Source of the DNA: Lysobacterales bacterium | GTDB lineage: Bacteria; Pseudomonadota; Gammaproteobacteria; Xanthomonadales; SZUA-38 | DNA: 64,000 nt | Direction: 5' to 3' | Assembly (NCBI GenBank): GCA_030065125.1 | Contig: JASJDM010000011.1 | Location: forward strand, 1-64,000 | In this document: piece by piece, positions 15,556 through 24,505 of the stretch | How the letters are laid out: each line of letters begins with the position of its first letter | How positions within the stretch are numbered: position 1 is the first letter of the stretch | Program-made: the position numbers and the translations under genes | The notes under the pieces: model-generated | The model's database searches: none | What the model was told of the DNA's origin: nothing | Seen by the model: only the letters and a program-made list of their open reading frames with translations

Positions 15556-18500
15556 CCAACGGCCGAACACAAGGCGGGCTGATTGCCTGGTTTGCACGTA
15601 ATCCCGTGGCGGCCAACCTGTTGATGTTGTTCCTGCTGGGAGCCGGCGTCCTGTCGGCCTTCACCATCCGCAAACAGACCACGCCCGACCAGGAACTCAA
15701 CAGGGTAGAAATATCCGTGGCCTATCCCGGCGCGGGCCCCGCCGAGGTGGAGAGTGGCGTAGTAGTCAAGGTGGAGGATGCAATCCGGGACGTCGAGGGC
15801 ATCAAAGAGATCAGTGCTGTGGCCCGTGAAGGACTGGGCGTGGTCTCGGCGACGGTTTACCTGGATTCCGATGTCAGGCTGGTGCTGGACGAGGTCAAGG
15901 CCCGGGTTGACGCCATCGCGGCTTTCCCGGAAGAAGCAGAAAACCCGGTCATTCGCCAGGTCGAGGCGCCCGCTCACGTGGTATTCCTGGCGGTCCACGG
16001 GTCGGCGAGCGAGGCCGAGCGCAAATCCATTGCCCAGGAGATAAGTGACGAGGTGTTGCGCCTGCCCGATGTGACCCAGGTTGAACTGCTGGGCGATCGG
16101 GACTATGAAATCAGTATCCAGGTTTCGGAAATGACGCTCCGCCAGTACGGTCTGACCCTGGGCGAGGTATCCCAAGCGGTTCGGGAATCGTCGGTTGACC
16201 TGCCGGGCGGCGTCATCCAGTCCAGCAGCGGCGACCTGCTGGTGCGCAGCCAGGGTCGGGCCACCACCGGCGAAGAGTTCGCGCGGCTGACGCTGCGGAC
16301 CTATCCCGACGGCACGCGACTCACCCTGGGTGATGTGGCCCACATTGACGATGGTTTTACCGAGTCCCGGGAGTTCGGGCGTTTTGACGGTGAGCCCACC
16401 ACCACGCTGCGTGTGCTGGCCGGAGGCCAGCAGAATGAGCTGGCCACCGCCGCCGCGGTGCGTGAATACGTTTCGCAGAAGACCGGTTTGCCGGCCGGTG
16501 TTTCCCTGGATGTCTGGATCGATCGCTCCTACTACCTTAAGGACCGGCTGCAGATGATGAACCGAAACCTGCTGCAGGGCGCGGTCCTGGTTTTTGTCGT
16601 GCTGTCGGTGTTCCTGCGCACCCAGATCGCCTGGTGGGTGGTGGTGGGCATCCCCGTCACACTGTTCGGCGCGCTGTGGCTGATGCCGCTGGTGCCGAAC
16701 CCGGTCACCATCAACACCATCAGCCTGTTCGGTTTCATCGTGGTGCTGGGAATCGTTGTGGATGACGCCATCGTCATCGGCGAGAGCGTGGATGCGCGAA
16801 CCCGAACCCACGGCCACTCACTCGGCAGCGTGATCGACGGTGCTCAACGTGTGGCCCTGCCGGCTACCTTTGGCGTGCTCACCACCATGGCCGCATTCGC
16901 CCCGATGCTGTTTATCGGCGGCACGTTCAGCCCGTTTTTTGAAGCGCTGTCCATGGTGGTGATCCTGTGTTTGTGCATCTCGCTGATCGAGTCCAAGCTG
17001 ATACTGCCGGCGCACCTGGCCCGTGCGCGGCGGCGCGAATGTGCCGGTGATGGCGACAGGCGCCAGAGTGCCACCGCCCTGCAGCAGATTCAGCGGCAGG
17101 TGCAGGGCCTGCTGAATACGGTGATTCACCAGGTTTACCGGCCGGTACTGGAAACCGCGATCCGGTACCGGGGCGTTACCGTGGCTGCCTTCCTGGCGGT
17201 GTTCATGCTCACCGTCGGTTTCATGCTGTCCAGCGCCGTTCGAATCGTCATGGTCCCCGAAGTACCCAGCGATTTTGTGCAGGTGGAGTTGCAGATGCAG
17301 CCCGGAACCTCAACCGACCTGCGTGACCAGACGGTCGAAACCCTGGAACAGGCCCTGCTGGCGCTGAACGCGGACTACGCGACAGAGCATCCCGGTTCAC
17401 TGCCCATGGTGTCCCATATCGGGGTGTTTTCCGCAGGTGACGCCGGAGCGAGGCTTTTCGTGGAACTGCCCTTGGACGCGGACCGCCCTTTAGAAGCTGA
17501 TGAGATCAGCGACCTGTGGCGGGCACGGGTCGGCGACCTGCCGGGCGTCAGGGAAATGACCTTTTCCGGGGCATCGCCCATCGGTGGCGGTTCGTCCCTG
17601 AGCTTTCGCCTCAGCGGTGGTGACTATACCCAGCTCAGCCAGGCCGCCGATGAGCTGGAGGTCGCGCTGGCCCGATTCGACGGCGTCTACGAGGTTCAAA
17701 ACTCCGCGGTGGCCGGGGACAACGAGATTCGCGTCAGCCTGAAACCCGAGGCCGAATCACTGGGCCTCACCCAGGCTGCCCTGTCCAGCCAGGTGCGCCA
17801 GGCGTTCCATGGGGACGAAGCCCAGCGAATCCAGCGTGGAAACAACGAAGTCAAAGTCATGGTGCGCTACCCGGCAGAGGAGCGCAGGTCGCTGCGCCAC
17901 CTGCAGGATATGTGGGTACAGACGCCCCTGGGTGGGCCGGTGCCGTTCAAGACCCTGGCCGAGGTGGATTTATCCCAGGGCTACGCGGCCATCCAGCGCC
18001 TGCACCGCATGCCCACCGTCACGGTGTCGGCCAATGCCGACCTGGATCGGGTTGAACCCGGCGCTGTGATCAGCACGCTGACCCGGACCACGATCCCGGA
18101 CATCCTGGAACGGTATCCCGGTGTTGAATTCGGACTGGAAGGCAGCAGTCAGGAAGCGCAGATACTCATAGAGAAACTGGCCGTGGCTTTCGTCATCGCC
18201 TTATTCCTGATTTACACATTGCTGGCGATTCCGCTGAAATCCTATATCCAGCCGCTGATCATCATGTCGGTCATTCCGCTGGGTCTGATCGGTGCAGTGT
18301 TTGGACATGTCGTGATGAACGAGGCACTGTCCATGTTCTCTTTCTTTGGCGTGATTGCACTTTCCGGTGTCCTGGTCAATGACAGCCTGATCCTGGTGGA
18401 TTTCATCAACCGCGCTCGTGCCGAAGGTCAGCCAGTGGCGCGGGCTGTGATCGAAGCCAGCACCCGCCGTTTCCGTGCCATCGTCCTCACCTCCCTGACC

Positions 18501-18746
18501 ACCACCGCCGGCCTGCTGCCCCTGCTGTTTGAAACCAGCGTCCAGGCGCAGTTTGTCATTCCCATGGCCATCTCCATCAGCTTCGGCATCGTGTTTGCCA
18601 CGCTGATCACTCTGCTGCTGGTGCCTGCCTTGTACGTGTTACAGGTGGACTGGATCCAGGCGATTCGACCGCCGACGCCATGGACACATCACCACGCTCC
18701 GTGGAGAGACTGTGGTCATCCGCGCGGTCGCGAATGGCGGAACTGA
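15552..18746 (+). CDS. RND-family multidrug/solute efflux transporter (AcrB-like)
   Basis: 1064 residues, the normal length for AcrB/HAE1-type RND pumps. TM1 (LIAWFARNPVAANLLMLFLLGAG region) is followed by a porter loop with GAGPAEVE. The TM2-6 block contains VVLGIVVDDAIVIGE, the proton-relay Asp pair in TM4. A second periplasmic half and TM8-12 follow (ALSGVLVNDSLILVDFINR). It forms the inner-membrane engine with the adaptor encoded immediately upstream. Substrates are unknown; the NGRTQGGLIAWFARNPVAAN-type N-terminus is typical of the less-studied export subclass. The last ~30 residues are His/Trp/Arg-rich and may be poorly conserved. Confidence 0.92.
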   Translation: MTNGRTQGGLIAWFARNPVAANLLMLFLLGAGVLSAFTIRKQTTPDQELNRVEISVAYPGAGPAEVESGVVVKVEDAIRDVEGIKEISAVAREGLGVVSATVYLDSDVRLVLDEVKARVDAIAAFPEEAENPVIRQVEAPAHVVFLAVHGSASEAERKSIAQEISDEVLRLPDVTQVELLGDRDYEISIQVSEMTLRQYGLTLGEVSQAVRESSVDLPGGVIQSSSGDLLVRSQGRATTGEEFARLTLRTYPDGTRLTLGDVAHIDDGFTESREFGRFDGEPTTTLRVLAGGQQNELATAAAVREYVSQKTGLPAGVSLDVWIDRSYYLKDRLQMMNRNLLQGAVLVFVVLSVFLRTQIAWWVVVGIPVTLFGALWLMPLVPNPVTINTISLFGFIVVLGIVVDDAIVIGESVDARTRTHGHSLGSVIDGAQRVALPATFGVLTTMAAFAPMLFIGGTFSPFFEALSMVVILCLCISLIESKLILPAHLARARRRECAGDGDRRQSATALQQIQRQVQGLLNTVIHQVYRPVLETAIRYRGVTVAAFLAVFMLTVGFMLSSAVRIVMVPEVPSDFVQVELQMQPGTSTDLRDQTVETLEQALLALNADYATEHPGSLPMVSHIGVFSAGDAGARLFVELPLDADRPLEADEISDLWRARVGDLPGVREMTFSGASPIGGGSSLSFRLSGGDYTQLSQAADELEVALARFDGVYEVQNSAVAGDNEIRVSLKPEAESLGLTQAALSSQVRQAFHGDEAQRIQRGNNEVKVMVRYPAEERRSLRHLQDMWVQTPLGGPVPFKTLAEVDLSQGYAAIQRLHRMPTVTVSANADLDRVEPGAVISTLTRTTIPDILERYPGVEFGLEGSSQEAQILIEKLAVAFVIALFLIYTLLAIPLKSYIQPLIIMSVIPLGLIGAVFGHVVMNEALSMFSFFGVIALSGVLVNDSLILVDFINRARAEGQPVARAVIEASTRRFRAIVLTSLTTTAGLLPLLFETSVQAQFVIPMAISISFGIVFATLITLLLVPALYVLQVDWIQAIRPPTPWTHHHAPWRDCGHPRGREWRN

Positions 18747-18879
18747 TGGACAGCAACAGTTCGTAAGCCAGGCGGCGGCGCTCGGACCCGTCCACATCCA
18801 TAAATACATCACGGCACACCCCGCCGCCGGGACTGAGCAATTGAGCGGACTTTCTGTTCTTTTTGCTCAGCCTGGTCAT
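18607..18879 (-). CDS. Possible small hypothetical protein at end of porin operon
   Basis: A 90-residue ORF starts 6 nt after the DUF1302 gene stop on the same strand and overlaps the 3' end of the RND gene by 140 bp. The first 55 residues (MTRLSKKNRKSAQLL..., RRRLAYELLLSISSAIRDR) look protein-like, while the rest mirrors the antisense of the RND gene. An AGGGA lies only about 3 nt from the ATG. No family is recognised; it may be spurious. Confidence 0.3.
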   Translation of the reverse strand: MTRLSKKNRKSAQLLSPGGGVCRDVFMDVDGSERRRLAYELLLSISSAIRDRADDHSLSTERGDVSMASAVESPGSSPPVTRTRQAPAAE

Positions 18880-18885
18880 TGGTCC

Positions 18886-20184
18886 CTAGAAGGTGTATTC
18901 AACGCCCAGGGTCAGGCGATCCCGATCGCTGAACTGCCCAAAAAGTCCCTCCCGTGACCCGCCGAATGTTTCAGCTGAGATCCGCAGCGTGGTCTCCTCG
19001 GTCCAGTCGTACTCCAGGGTCATGGAGGCCATGTGGTCACGGTCTTCCAGTGAGCGGTACCAGCGCAGCGACGCAGTCAGGGTGTCGTAAGCGAAAGTGC
19101 GGCGCAGAAACACAGTGGCCACCCGGTCTTTTGCGGGACGGACCAGGTCACCCGGGGCATCGTTAACCGAGTCCACCAGGTATTGAACGTTGACAAAAAA
19201 GTCCCCGGGGGCGTTCCAGTCCAGTCCCACGCCGGCGCGGTGTTGACCCAGCCTTTGCAATACCAGTCCGAGTGGAGAGCGGGTGTTGAATACCCGCTTG
19301 GGCTGGTAGGCATATTCAGCGCGCAGTGCCAGGGATCCGAATGCGGTTTCCGCACTGAATCCGAAGACGTCCCGACGGCGGTAAAACCGCTCCAGGACAC
19401 CGGTATTCAGAACCCGGCCCAGGGGCTCCGGGTCCAGCCCGCTATAGGCCACCAGACTGAGATCGAGCAGGTCGAACTGACGGGACAGGCGCAGCCCCGC
19501 CGCGGCGTCGTTGATTCCATGTCCCGGCCTGAGCGAGGTAACCGGAGGACTGGCACCGTCGGGGGGCGCGCCATAGCGAAAGCGCGGAGCCCGTAGTTCG
19601 AACCAGGCATTGGATTCCGGGGTGGCATGACCGGTGCCATCGGGAACCAGCGCAAGCTCCGCGCGCCAGGGCCCGAAGCTGTAGTCGGCGTAAGCACTCC
19701 AGAGTCCGATGCGTGACTGGTCGAAGTCATCGAGGATGAACTCCCGAAAGTCCTGGGGATTGACCAGGTCCAGCACCTTCAGGCCGTCCAGACGACCCCA
19801 CACGATCTGCTGCTTGCCAAATCGAATAATTCCCCGGTCGGTCCGGTGCTCCAGGTAGAAATCCCGGAGTTCCAGGGATCCGGCACTGCCAAAAGCGATA
19901 GGGCGGGACAGGCTGGCATAGTTGTCACGGGTCAGCTCTCCCGGCTCGAGGCGGTCCTCGGCGTCCAGGCGCAGACGGCCGGACAGCACCAGACTGGTCG
20001 CCGGCGCAAACTGCACGTCCAGCCTGGGCCTGCCTTCCAGCTGCCCCTGCACCGTGTCGCTGGAATCGGTAGCGCTGCCGTAGGCCATACCCAGCGGCAT
20101 GGTCAATGAAATGCTATCGGCGGCGTGTGCATTGCCGATGGCCAGGGCCAGGAGGCCGCAAAGCACCCTGATTCGCTTCACCAT
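18886..20184 (-). CDS. DUF1302-family outer-membrane protein
   Basis: 432 residues with a signal peptide (VLCGLLALAIGNAHAAD) and a beta-strand-rich body ending in aromatic EYTF, as expected for an outer-membrane barrel. Segments such as LELRDFYLEHRTDRGIIRFGKQQIVWGRLDGLKVLDLVNPQDFREF match the DUF1302 signature (G-K-Q-x-V-x-W-G ... D-x-x-N-P-x-D). It is the third gene of a minus-strand operon with an MMPL-LolA fusion (3 nt away) and a thioesterase. DUF1302, LolA-like and MMPL genes often co-occur, suggesting a lipid or hydrophobic-substrate export route from inner to outer membrane. Confidence 0.85.
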   Translation of the reverse strand: MVKRIRVLCGLLALAIGNAHAADSISLTMPLGMAYGSATDSSDTVQGQLEGRPRLDVQFAPATSLVLSGRLRLDAEDRLEPGELTRDNYASLSRPIAFGSAGSLELRDFYLEHRTDRGIIRFGKQQIVWGRLDGLKVLDLVNPQDFREFILDDFDQSRIGLWSAYADYSFGPWRAELALVPDGTGHATPESNAWFELRAPRFRYGAPPDGASPPVTSLRPGHGINDAAAGLRLSRQFDLLDLSLVAYSGLDPEPLGRVLNTGVLERFYRRRDVFGFSAETAFGSLALRAEYAYQPKRVFNTRSPLGLVLQRLGQHRAGVGLDWNAPGDFFVNVQYLVDSVNDAPGDLVRPAKDRVATVFLRRTFAYDTLTASLRWYRSLEDRDHMASMTLEYDWTEETTLRISAETFGGSREGLFGQFSDRDRLTLGVEYTF

Positions 20185-20186
20185 GA

Positions 20187-23100
20187 TCAGTTCTCCAGCG
20201 TCGCCGGCAAGCCACGGCTCAGGCCCTGGGCATCAAAAAGCTGTGCGGCAAGTTCTGCCGGGTAGCGAATGTCCTCCAGCTGAAACAGGGTCTGGTGACC
20301 GGTCTGGTGATTGCGGGCGAGGATTTCCGTGGCCGTCCAGATGCCGTTGATCTGCTCGATCTGCCTGACCCAGATGGTCTTCAGCGGTTTCTTCTTGAGG
20401 TCGAAGAATTCCACCCGGGTTGGCATCCAGGAGCCTTCCGCCACCACTGCGTCAAACGCCCCGTAACCCAGCTGGCGGGCTGTTTTTTCACTTGTCGGGG
20501 TTCCCGAGAGCAGGTGGCCACCCCCGGTCTGCAGCCCCCGGTACTCAAAATGATAGTCGTCCAGGTCAAATTTGAGCTCAGACTGGATGTCCTCGTAGGT
20601 GAAGTCGGTGCCCAGGAAATAGTCGCCACGATCCGATGCCGGGACGCGGCGTACCTTGCGGGTCGCCGGAAGATACAGCCAGCGGTCATCCCGTCCCTGG
20701 GCCTCACGATGGTCATGGCTCAAAAAGGTGACATCACGCACCGCCTTGGGGGTCAGGTACGTGATCCGGGTCTTGCGCACTTCATCGTCGGATTGCTTCA
20801 GCACCAGCGCCTCGCGACGCCGTTCCCGGCCGCGGCGATCGGTCAGCGTCATGCGGATGGTCCGTTTGGCGGCCTGCCCTTCCTGCCGGGCAGCCACGTT
20901 TTCGGCCACCCACTGGGCTTTTGCCGGGTCAGCGTATGCCTCACCACCCAACAGCAGGGTGGCTGCCAGGACCAGAGTCAGCAGGCTGATGGAGACATGC
21001 AGACGACGACGGGCAGCCACCTGCCGGCCACGCACCGCCCGCCCGGCTGCAACCATGGCCGGCACGATCACCAGGGCGACCAGGTAGCTGGAGAAAGCCG
21101 CCACGGTCACCAGGCCGCCAAACCGCTGCAGCGTTGGCAGATCGCTGACCATCAGCACGGCAAAACCCAGGCCCAGAGCAGATGAGTTGTAAAAGCAGGC
21201 CCGCGCTACCGGCGGCAGGGCTTCTTCCACCGCCCGGTCAAGATCGCCATGAAACTCCTGGTATGCGACGCGCAGGCGGTCGACCAGGTGGATAGCGAAA
21301 TCCACGCCCACCCCAAGGGCGATGGCCGCAAACATTGACGTTGCCGGTTCCAGGTAAATCCCCAGGTAACCCATCACCGCGTAAAGGGTCAGGACGGTAA
21401 ATGCTACGGGCACCACCGAGACCACGCCGGCCCAGGCCGAGCCGAACACGATGATTGAGGTGGCCAGCACCAGGACCAGGGACAGCGCTACACCTTTGAA
21501 GTGTGATTGCTGCAGGCTGTTCATCCAGTGGTAGCTGACGTTGACGTCTCCTGCCAGCGTTGCCGTCATGCCCGGTTCGTTGAAACTCGAGTCCAGGTAA
21601 TCCTGCAGCGCTTCCACCACTTCCCGGCTCTGGCTGAAATAGTTCGAATTGAGGATGCCGCGCACCAGGGCCGCCTGGTAACCGGCGTCTATCTCTTCTT
21701 CCAGGTCCGCCGGGTCGCCGGAGACCTCGTAAACCAGCAGATACTGGGCAATGCCAGCGTCGCTTTCAGGCAGTGCCCGTCCAGCGCCGGGAGCCGCCGG
21801 TTGTTCGTTGAGTGCAGCGTGCATCAGGCCCAGGTAATCGACGATGGAAACTGTTTTCTGAACATGGGGCAAGCGCTCAAAGTAGCCCTGCAGGTCCGCT
21901 ATCTTCTGCATTCGCCGGGCATCGAGCAGCCCTTCGACCTCGTCGGTTTCCACAATCACGTCAAGAAACGCAGTGCCGGCAAAGCGCTCGTTGAGCAACT
22001 GATCTGCCACGCGGATCGGCTCTCCTTCAGCAAAGTTATCGACCTGGGAGCGGTCCACGCGCAGCTGCAGGGCGCCGGCCAGGGCCACCAGGGCCACCAA
22101 TCCAAAGGCGACCAGCACCCTGCGGTGATTGCGGATGGAGAATGACCCGATGTGGGCCAGCGCCAGGCCCAGATGGCTGGGCCGGTTCCGACGCCAGCTG
22201 CGGAAGGCGGGACTGTGACCGGGCTTCAGCAGCAGCAACACGTTCGGCAGCGCCAGAATTGAAAACACCCAGGCCAGCGCTACGCCAAGCGCGGCAAACC
22301 AGGCAAACCAGGTGATGGGCGGCATGATGGACGCGGCGGCAATGCCCAGAAACCCTGCAACGGTGGTCAGCGTCGTCAGCGTGATGGGCCGAACCATGGC
22401 GATCATGGCCCGCACCACCAGGCTGCGCTCGTCGGCATCCGGATCCTGTTCACGATACTGGTAGTAGGTGGAAAGGACGTGGATCGCGTCAGCCACCGAA
22501 ATCGCAACCAGGATGACAGGCAGTGCATTGGTGATGGCAAAATACGGCACCCCGGCCCAGGCCATGACACCCAGGGCTCCGCCCGCAGCGCCCAGGACCA
22601 CGACCAGCGGCCCTGGCAGGGCGGCCAGACGGCGGAAAGCCAGGAATATGAAGCCCAGCACCAGGGCAAACACCAGGGGCTGCAGCTTACGCGCGTCCTG
22701 ATCGATGTAGCGGCTGAGGTAGCCGCTCACCGCACCCGGGCCAGCAACGTGGATCTCCACCGCCGCCAGATCGACATTTGCAGCCAGCCCACGTACCTGC
22801 TGATAAGTTTCGTCAGCCAGGTCTGTATCGATCAGCTCAGCCATGATGACGGCGCCGCGGCCGTCTTCACTGACCAGAGTCCCGCGATGCGGAGACATCC
22901 CCTGCCAGCGGACCCGCGCGCCGTCGGCCTGTGCGTTGTCAGGACGGTCCTGCTCCAGATACGGGTCCACCAACAGCTCGCCGTCCCGGCCCGCGATGGA
23001 CGACTCGGTGGCCAGGCTGGCCACGCGGTCGGCGCGAACGTTGGACAGCGCTTCAATGCTCCGGGTGAGTTCGCCAATCAGCTCCAGGACTGCCGGCGAA

Positions 23101-23357
23101 AAAACCCCGTCGTACTCTTCCGTCAAAACCGCAACGGCTATGGAATCCGACAGCCCGAAGACTTCCGTGGCCCGCTCATCGGCTACCAGTGAAGCGTGAC
23201 CCGCTGGTATGAATGCCTTGACCGACGTGTCCTTCACCAGCCGGCTCAGGCCTGCGGCGCTGCATACGATGATGATCAGCGTGATGATGAGGGCCAGCAG
23301 GGGCCGGGCAGTAATGCGCATGAAAAAGCGCTCGGAAGTTTCGCGGGACACAAACAT
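20187..23357 (-). CDS. MMPL/RND-superfamily exporter fused to LolA-like periplasmic domain
   Basis: 1056 residues in one frame. Residues ~1-780 are an MMPL-type RND exporter: TM1 (LLALIITLIIIVCSAAGL), two periplasmic domains and two TM bundles containing SVADAIHVLSTYYQ and ALGVGVDFAIHLVDR, the family's charged TM4/TM10 motifs. Residues ~786-804 are a second signal-like hydrophobic stretch ending AYAD. A ~250-residue domain then matches outer-membrane lipoprotein-sorting (LolA-like) proteins, with RWLYLPATRKVRRV and GDYFLGTDFTYEDI. These two parts are usually separate neighbouring genes, so this is a fusion. The frame overlaps or abuts the thioesterase stop at 23357 and lies 3 nt from the DUF1302 gene. 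Likely role: moving lipid-like substrates across the periplasm to the DUF1302 porin. Confidence 0.88.
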   Translation of the reverse strand: MFVSRETSERFFMRITARPLLALIITLIIIVCSAAGLSRLVKDTSVKAFIPAGHASLVADERATEVFGLSDSIAVAVLTEEYDGVFSPAVLELIGELTRSIEALSNVRADRVASLATESSIAGRDGELLVDPYLEQDRPDNAQADGARVRWQGMSPHRGTLVSEDGRGAVIMAELIDTDLADETYQQVRGLAANVDLAAVEIHVAGPGAVSGYLSRYIDQDARKLQPLVFALVLGFIFLAFRRLAALPGPLVVVLGAAGGALGVMAWAGVPYFAITNALPVILVAISVADAIHVLSTYYQYREQDPDADERSLVVRAMIAMVRPITLTTLTTVAGFLGIAAASIMPPITWFAWFAALGVALAWVFSILALPNVLLLLKPGHSPAFRSWRRNRPSHLGLALAHIGSFSIRNHRRVLVAFGLVALVALAGALQLRVDRSQVDNFAEGEPIRVADQLLNERFAGTAFLDVIVETDEVEGLLDARRMQKIADLQGYFERLPHVQKTVSIVDYLGLMHAALNEQPAAPGAGRALPESDAGIAQYLLVYEVSGDPADLEEEIDAGYQAALVRGILNSNYFSQSREVVEALQDYLDSSFNEPGMTATLAGDVNVSYHWMNSLQQSHFKGVALSLVLVLATSIIVFGSAWAGVVSVVPVAFTVLTLYAVMGYLGIYLEPATSMFAAIALGVGVDFAIHLVDRLRVAYQEFHGDLDRAVEEALPPVARACFYNSSALGLGFAVLMVSDLPTLQRFGGLVTVAAFSSYLVALVIVPAMVAAGRAVRGRQVAARRRLHVSISLLTLVLAATLLLGGEAYADPAKAQWVAENVAARQEGQAAKRTIRMTLTDRRGRERRREALVLKQSDDEVRKTRITYLTPKAVRDVTFLSHDHREAQGRDDRWLYLPATRKVRRVPASDRGDYFLGTDFTYEDIQSELKFDLDDYHFEYRGLQTGGGHLLSGTPTSEKTARQLGYGAFDAVVAEGSWMPTRVEFFDLKKKPLKTIWVRQIEQINGIWTATEILARNHQTGHQTLFQLEDIRYPAELAAQLFDAQGLSRGLPATLEN

Positions 23358-23968
23358 CAGGACTGACTCCCAGGTGAAGTTTCGATTTGACTGCTGCCAT
23401 ACGGGGCAAGCGGTTCGTCCCTTCCCTGGGCGGTCCGGTCACCGGCGTTCCTGAACATCTCCGCCTCCACTCCCATCCAGTCGAGCACGTAGCCGGGAAT
23501 TTCCGGAGACTGCGCGCCGGGGTGCACAGTTTCTGCGACCTTGTGAGTGCAGACCCAGCGATCCTTGTCGCGAATGGCTGCGCGGGTCACACCCACAGAA
23601 ACGTGGCGGTCTCTTTGGTCAACAAAGCCGTGTTCCAGGTAGAACCAGCGCCCATCCCAGCCCAGCAGCCGGGTGTGCACGCTGTAGCTCTGAAACAGGC
23701 GCAGCGAATAGCGAAACCGGACAAAGCCACCGCCAAGCAGCGGCGCCCAGCGATTCTGGCGCAGGGCCGCGATCACCCCGGTACGCATCATCCACTCGGT
23801 CCGCGCCACGTCCATGATCTGCAGATAGCGGCCGTTGTTCATGTGGCCGAATGCGTCCAGGTCGTGGGGCAGTACGCGAAACCGGCTCTCTGCAGGGTTC
23901 GAGTAATGCAGCTTTTCTCCGGCCATTGTCCGAAGCATCACCATCAGCAGTCGGAGATAGAGATTCAT
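23357..23968 (-). CDS. Hotdog-fold acyl-CoA thioesterase, THEM6-like
   Basis: 203 residues. The thioesterase motif DLDAFGHMNNGRYLQIMD is clear, with Asp and His-Met-Asn-Asn as in 4-hydroxybenzoyl-CoA thioesterase-like and THEM6-like proteins. The N-terminus MNLYLRLLMVMLR matches the family start. ATG 23968 is preferred to the longer frame from 24043 because GGGAGG lies about 8 nt upstream. It is the first gene of the operon with the MMPL-LolA and DUF1302 genes. It may release or remodel acyl chains for the exported lipid; this is inference. Confidence 0.85.
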   Translation of the reverse strand: MNLYLRLLMVMLRTMAGEKLHYSNPAESRFRVLPHDLDAFGHMNNGRYLQIMDVARTEWMMRTGVIAALRQNRWAPLLGGGFVRFRYSLRLFQSYSVHTRLLGWDGRWFYLEHGFVDQRDRHVSVGVTRAAIRDKDRWVCTHKVAETVHPGAQSPEIPGYVLDWMGVEAEMFRNAGDRTAQGRDEPLAPYGSSQIETSPGSQS

Positions 23969-24501
23969 CGGTTTGCCTCCCTCATCAACCCGGGAAAAAC
24001 TCCCTTGTCCATTCAGATCGGAATTCGAGAAAAAACCCGCCAACGCCGGTTAAACAGCACGGTCGGGTTGTCACCTCCAAACCCGCACTGCGCCGCCGAG
24101 GCAGCAGTTCACGAGAGGAAAAAACGAGAAAACGACTGAAATCCGGACACGCAGCCTGTGGCGTGTTGGTCGCGCGGTGGAAAAATCAACTCTCACGGGC
24201 TCGCAGGCATCTTGAGCCTTGCCCGGGAGCTGCTTAAGGCCTACGAGATTCTGGTGGAAGCGGTCGGACCCGATGGCAGACACACCCAGCTGGTCGTCCC
24301 GGATCTGGTAGAACTCTACCGGGTGACCGGTGACGAGGAGAACGCCGAGGCCTGGCAGGCAATGCGCAACACTTCCCTTATCCGGGCACAAGAGCAGCTG
24401 CACATGAACCTGCGCCGGAATTCTCTTTCTAAGCTTCTATACTGGCAATATCGGCCTACCGCAAACTGCCGGGTGCTTCAGCTGCCTGAGAGGGGACCAT
24501 C
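23969..24501. other. Divergent intergenic region between thioesterase operon and amidohydrolase
   Basis: 533 bp between divergent start codons, expected to hold promoters for both directions. A TATACT hexamer (24438-24443) lies 59 nt before ATG 24502 but has no good -35 partner. A coding remnant resembling a TPR protein end (24158-24505) occupies much of it and is listed separately. Confidence 0.5.
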
Positions 24502-24505
24502 ATGA
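24158..24505 (+). pseudogene. Possible remnant of a TPR-protein C-terminus
   Basis: The + strand frame encodes LARELLKAYEILVEAVGPDG, LVELYRVTGDEENAEAWQAM and nearby residues. The pattern (A-L-x-I-L...G-P-D...L-x-x-L-Y...G-D-x-x-x-A-x-x-W) is typical of the last TPR units of TPR_12 or Ser/Thr-kinase-TPR proteins. There is no N-terminal part upstream and no convincing start. The C-terminal 45 residues are unlike the family. A decayed gene end is more likely than a functional gene. Confidence 0.4.

Noticed and set aside
15522..16817. 431-residue minus-strand ORF opposite the RND transporter
   Set aside because: It is the antisense of a strongly conserved RND gene; the translation is Gln/His/Asp-rich with no signature.
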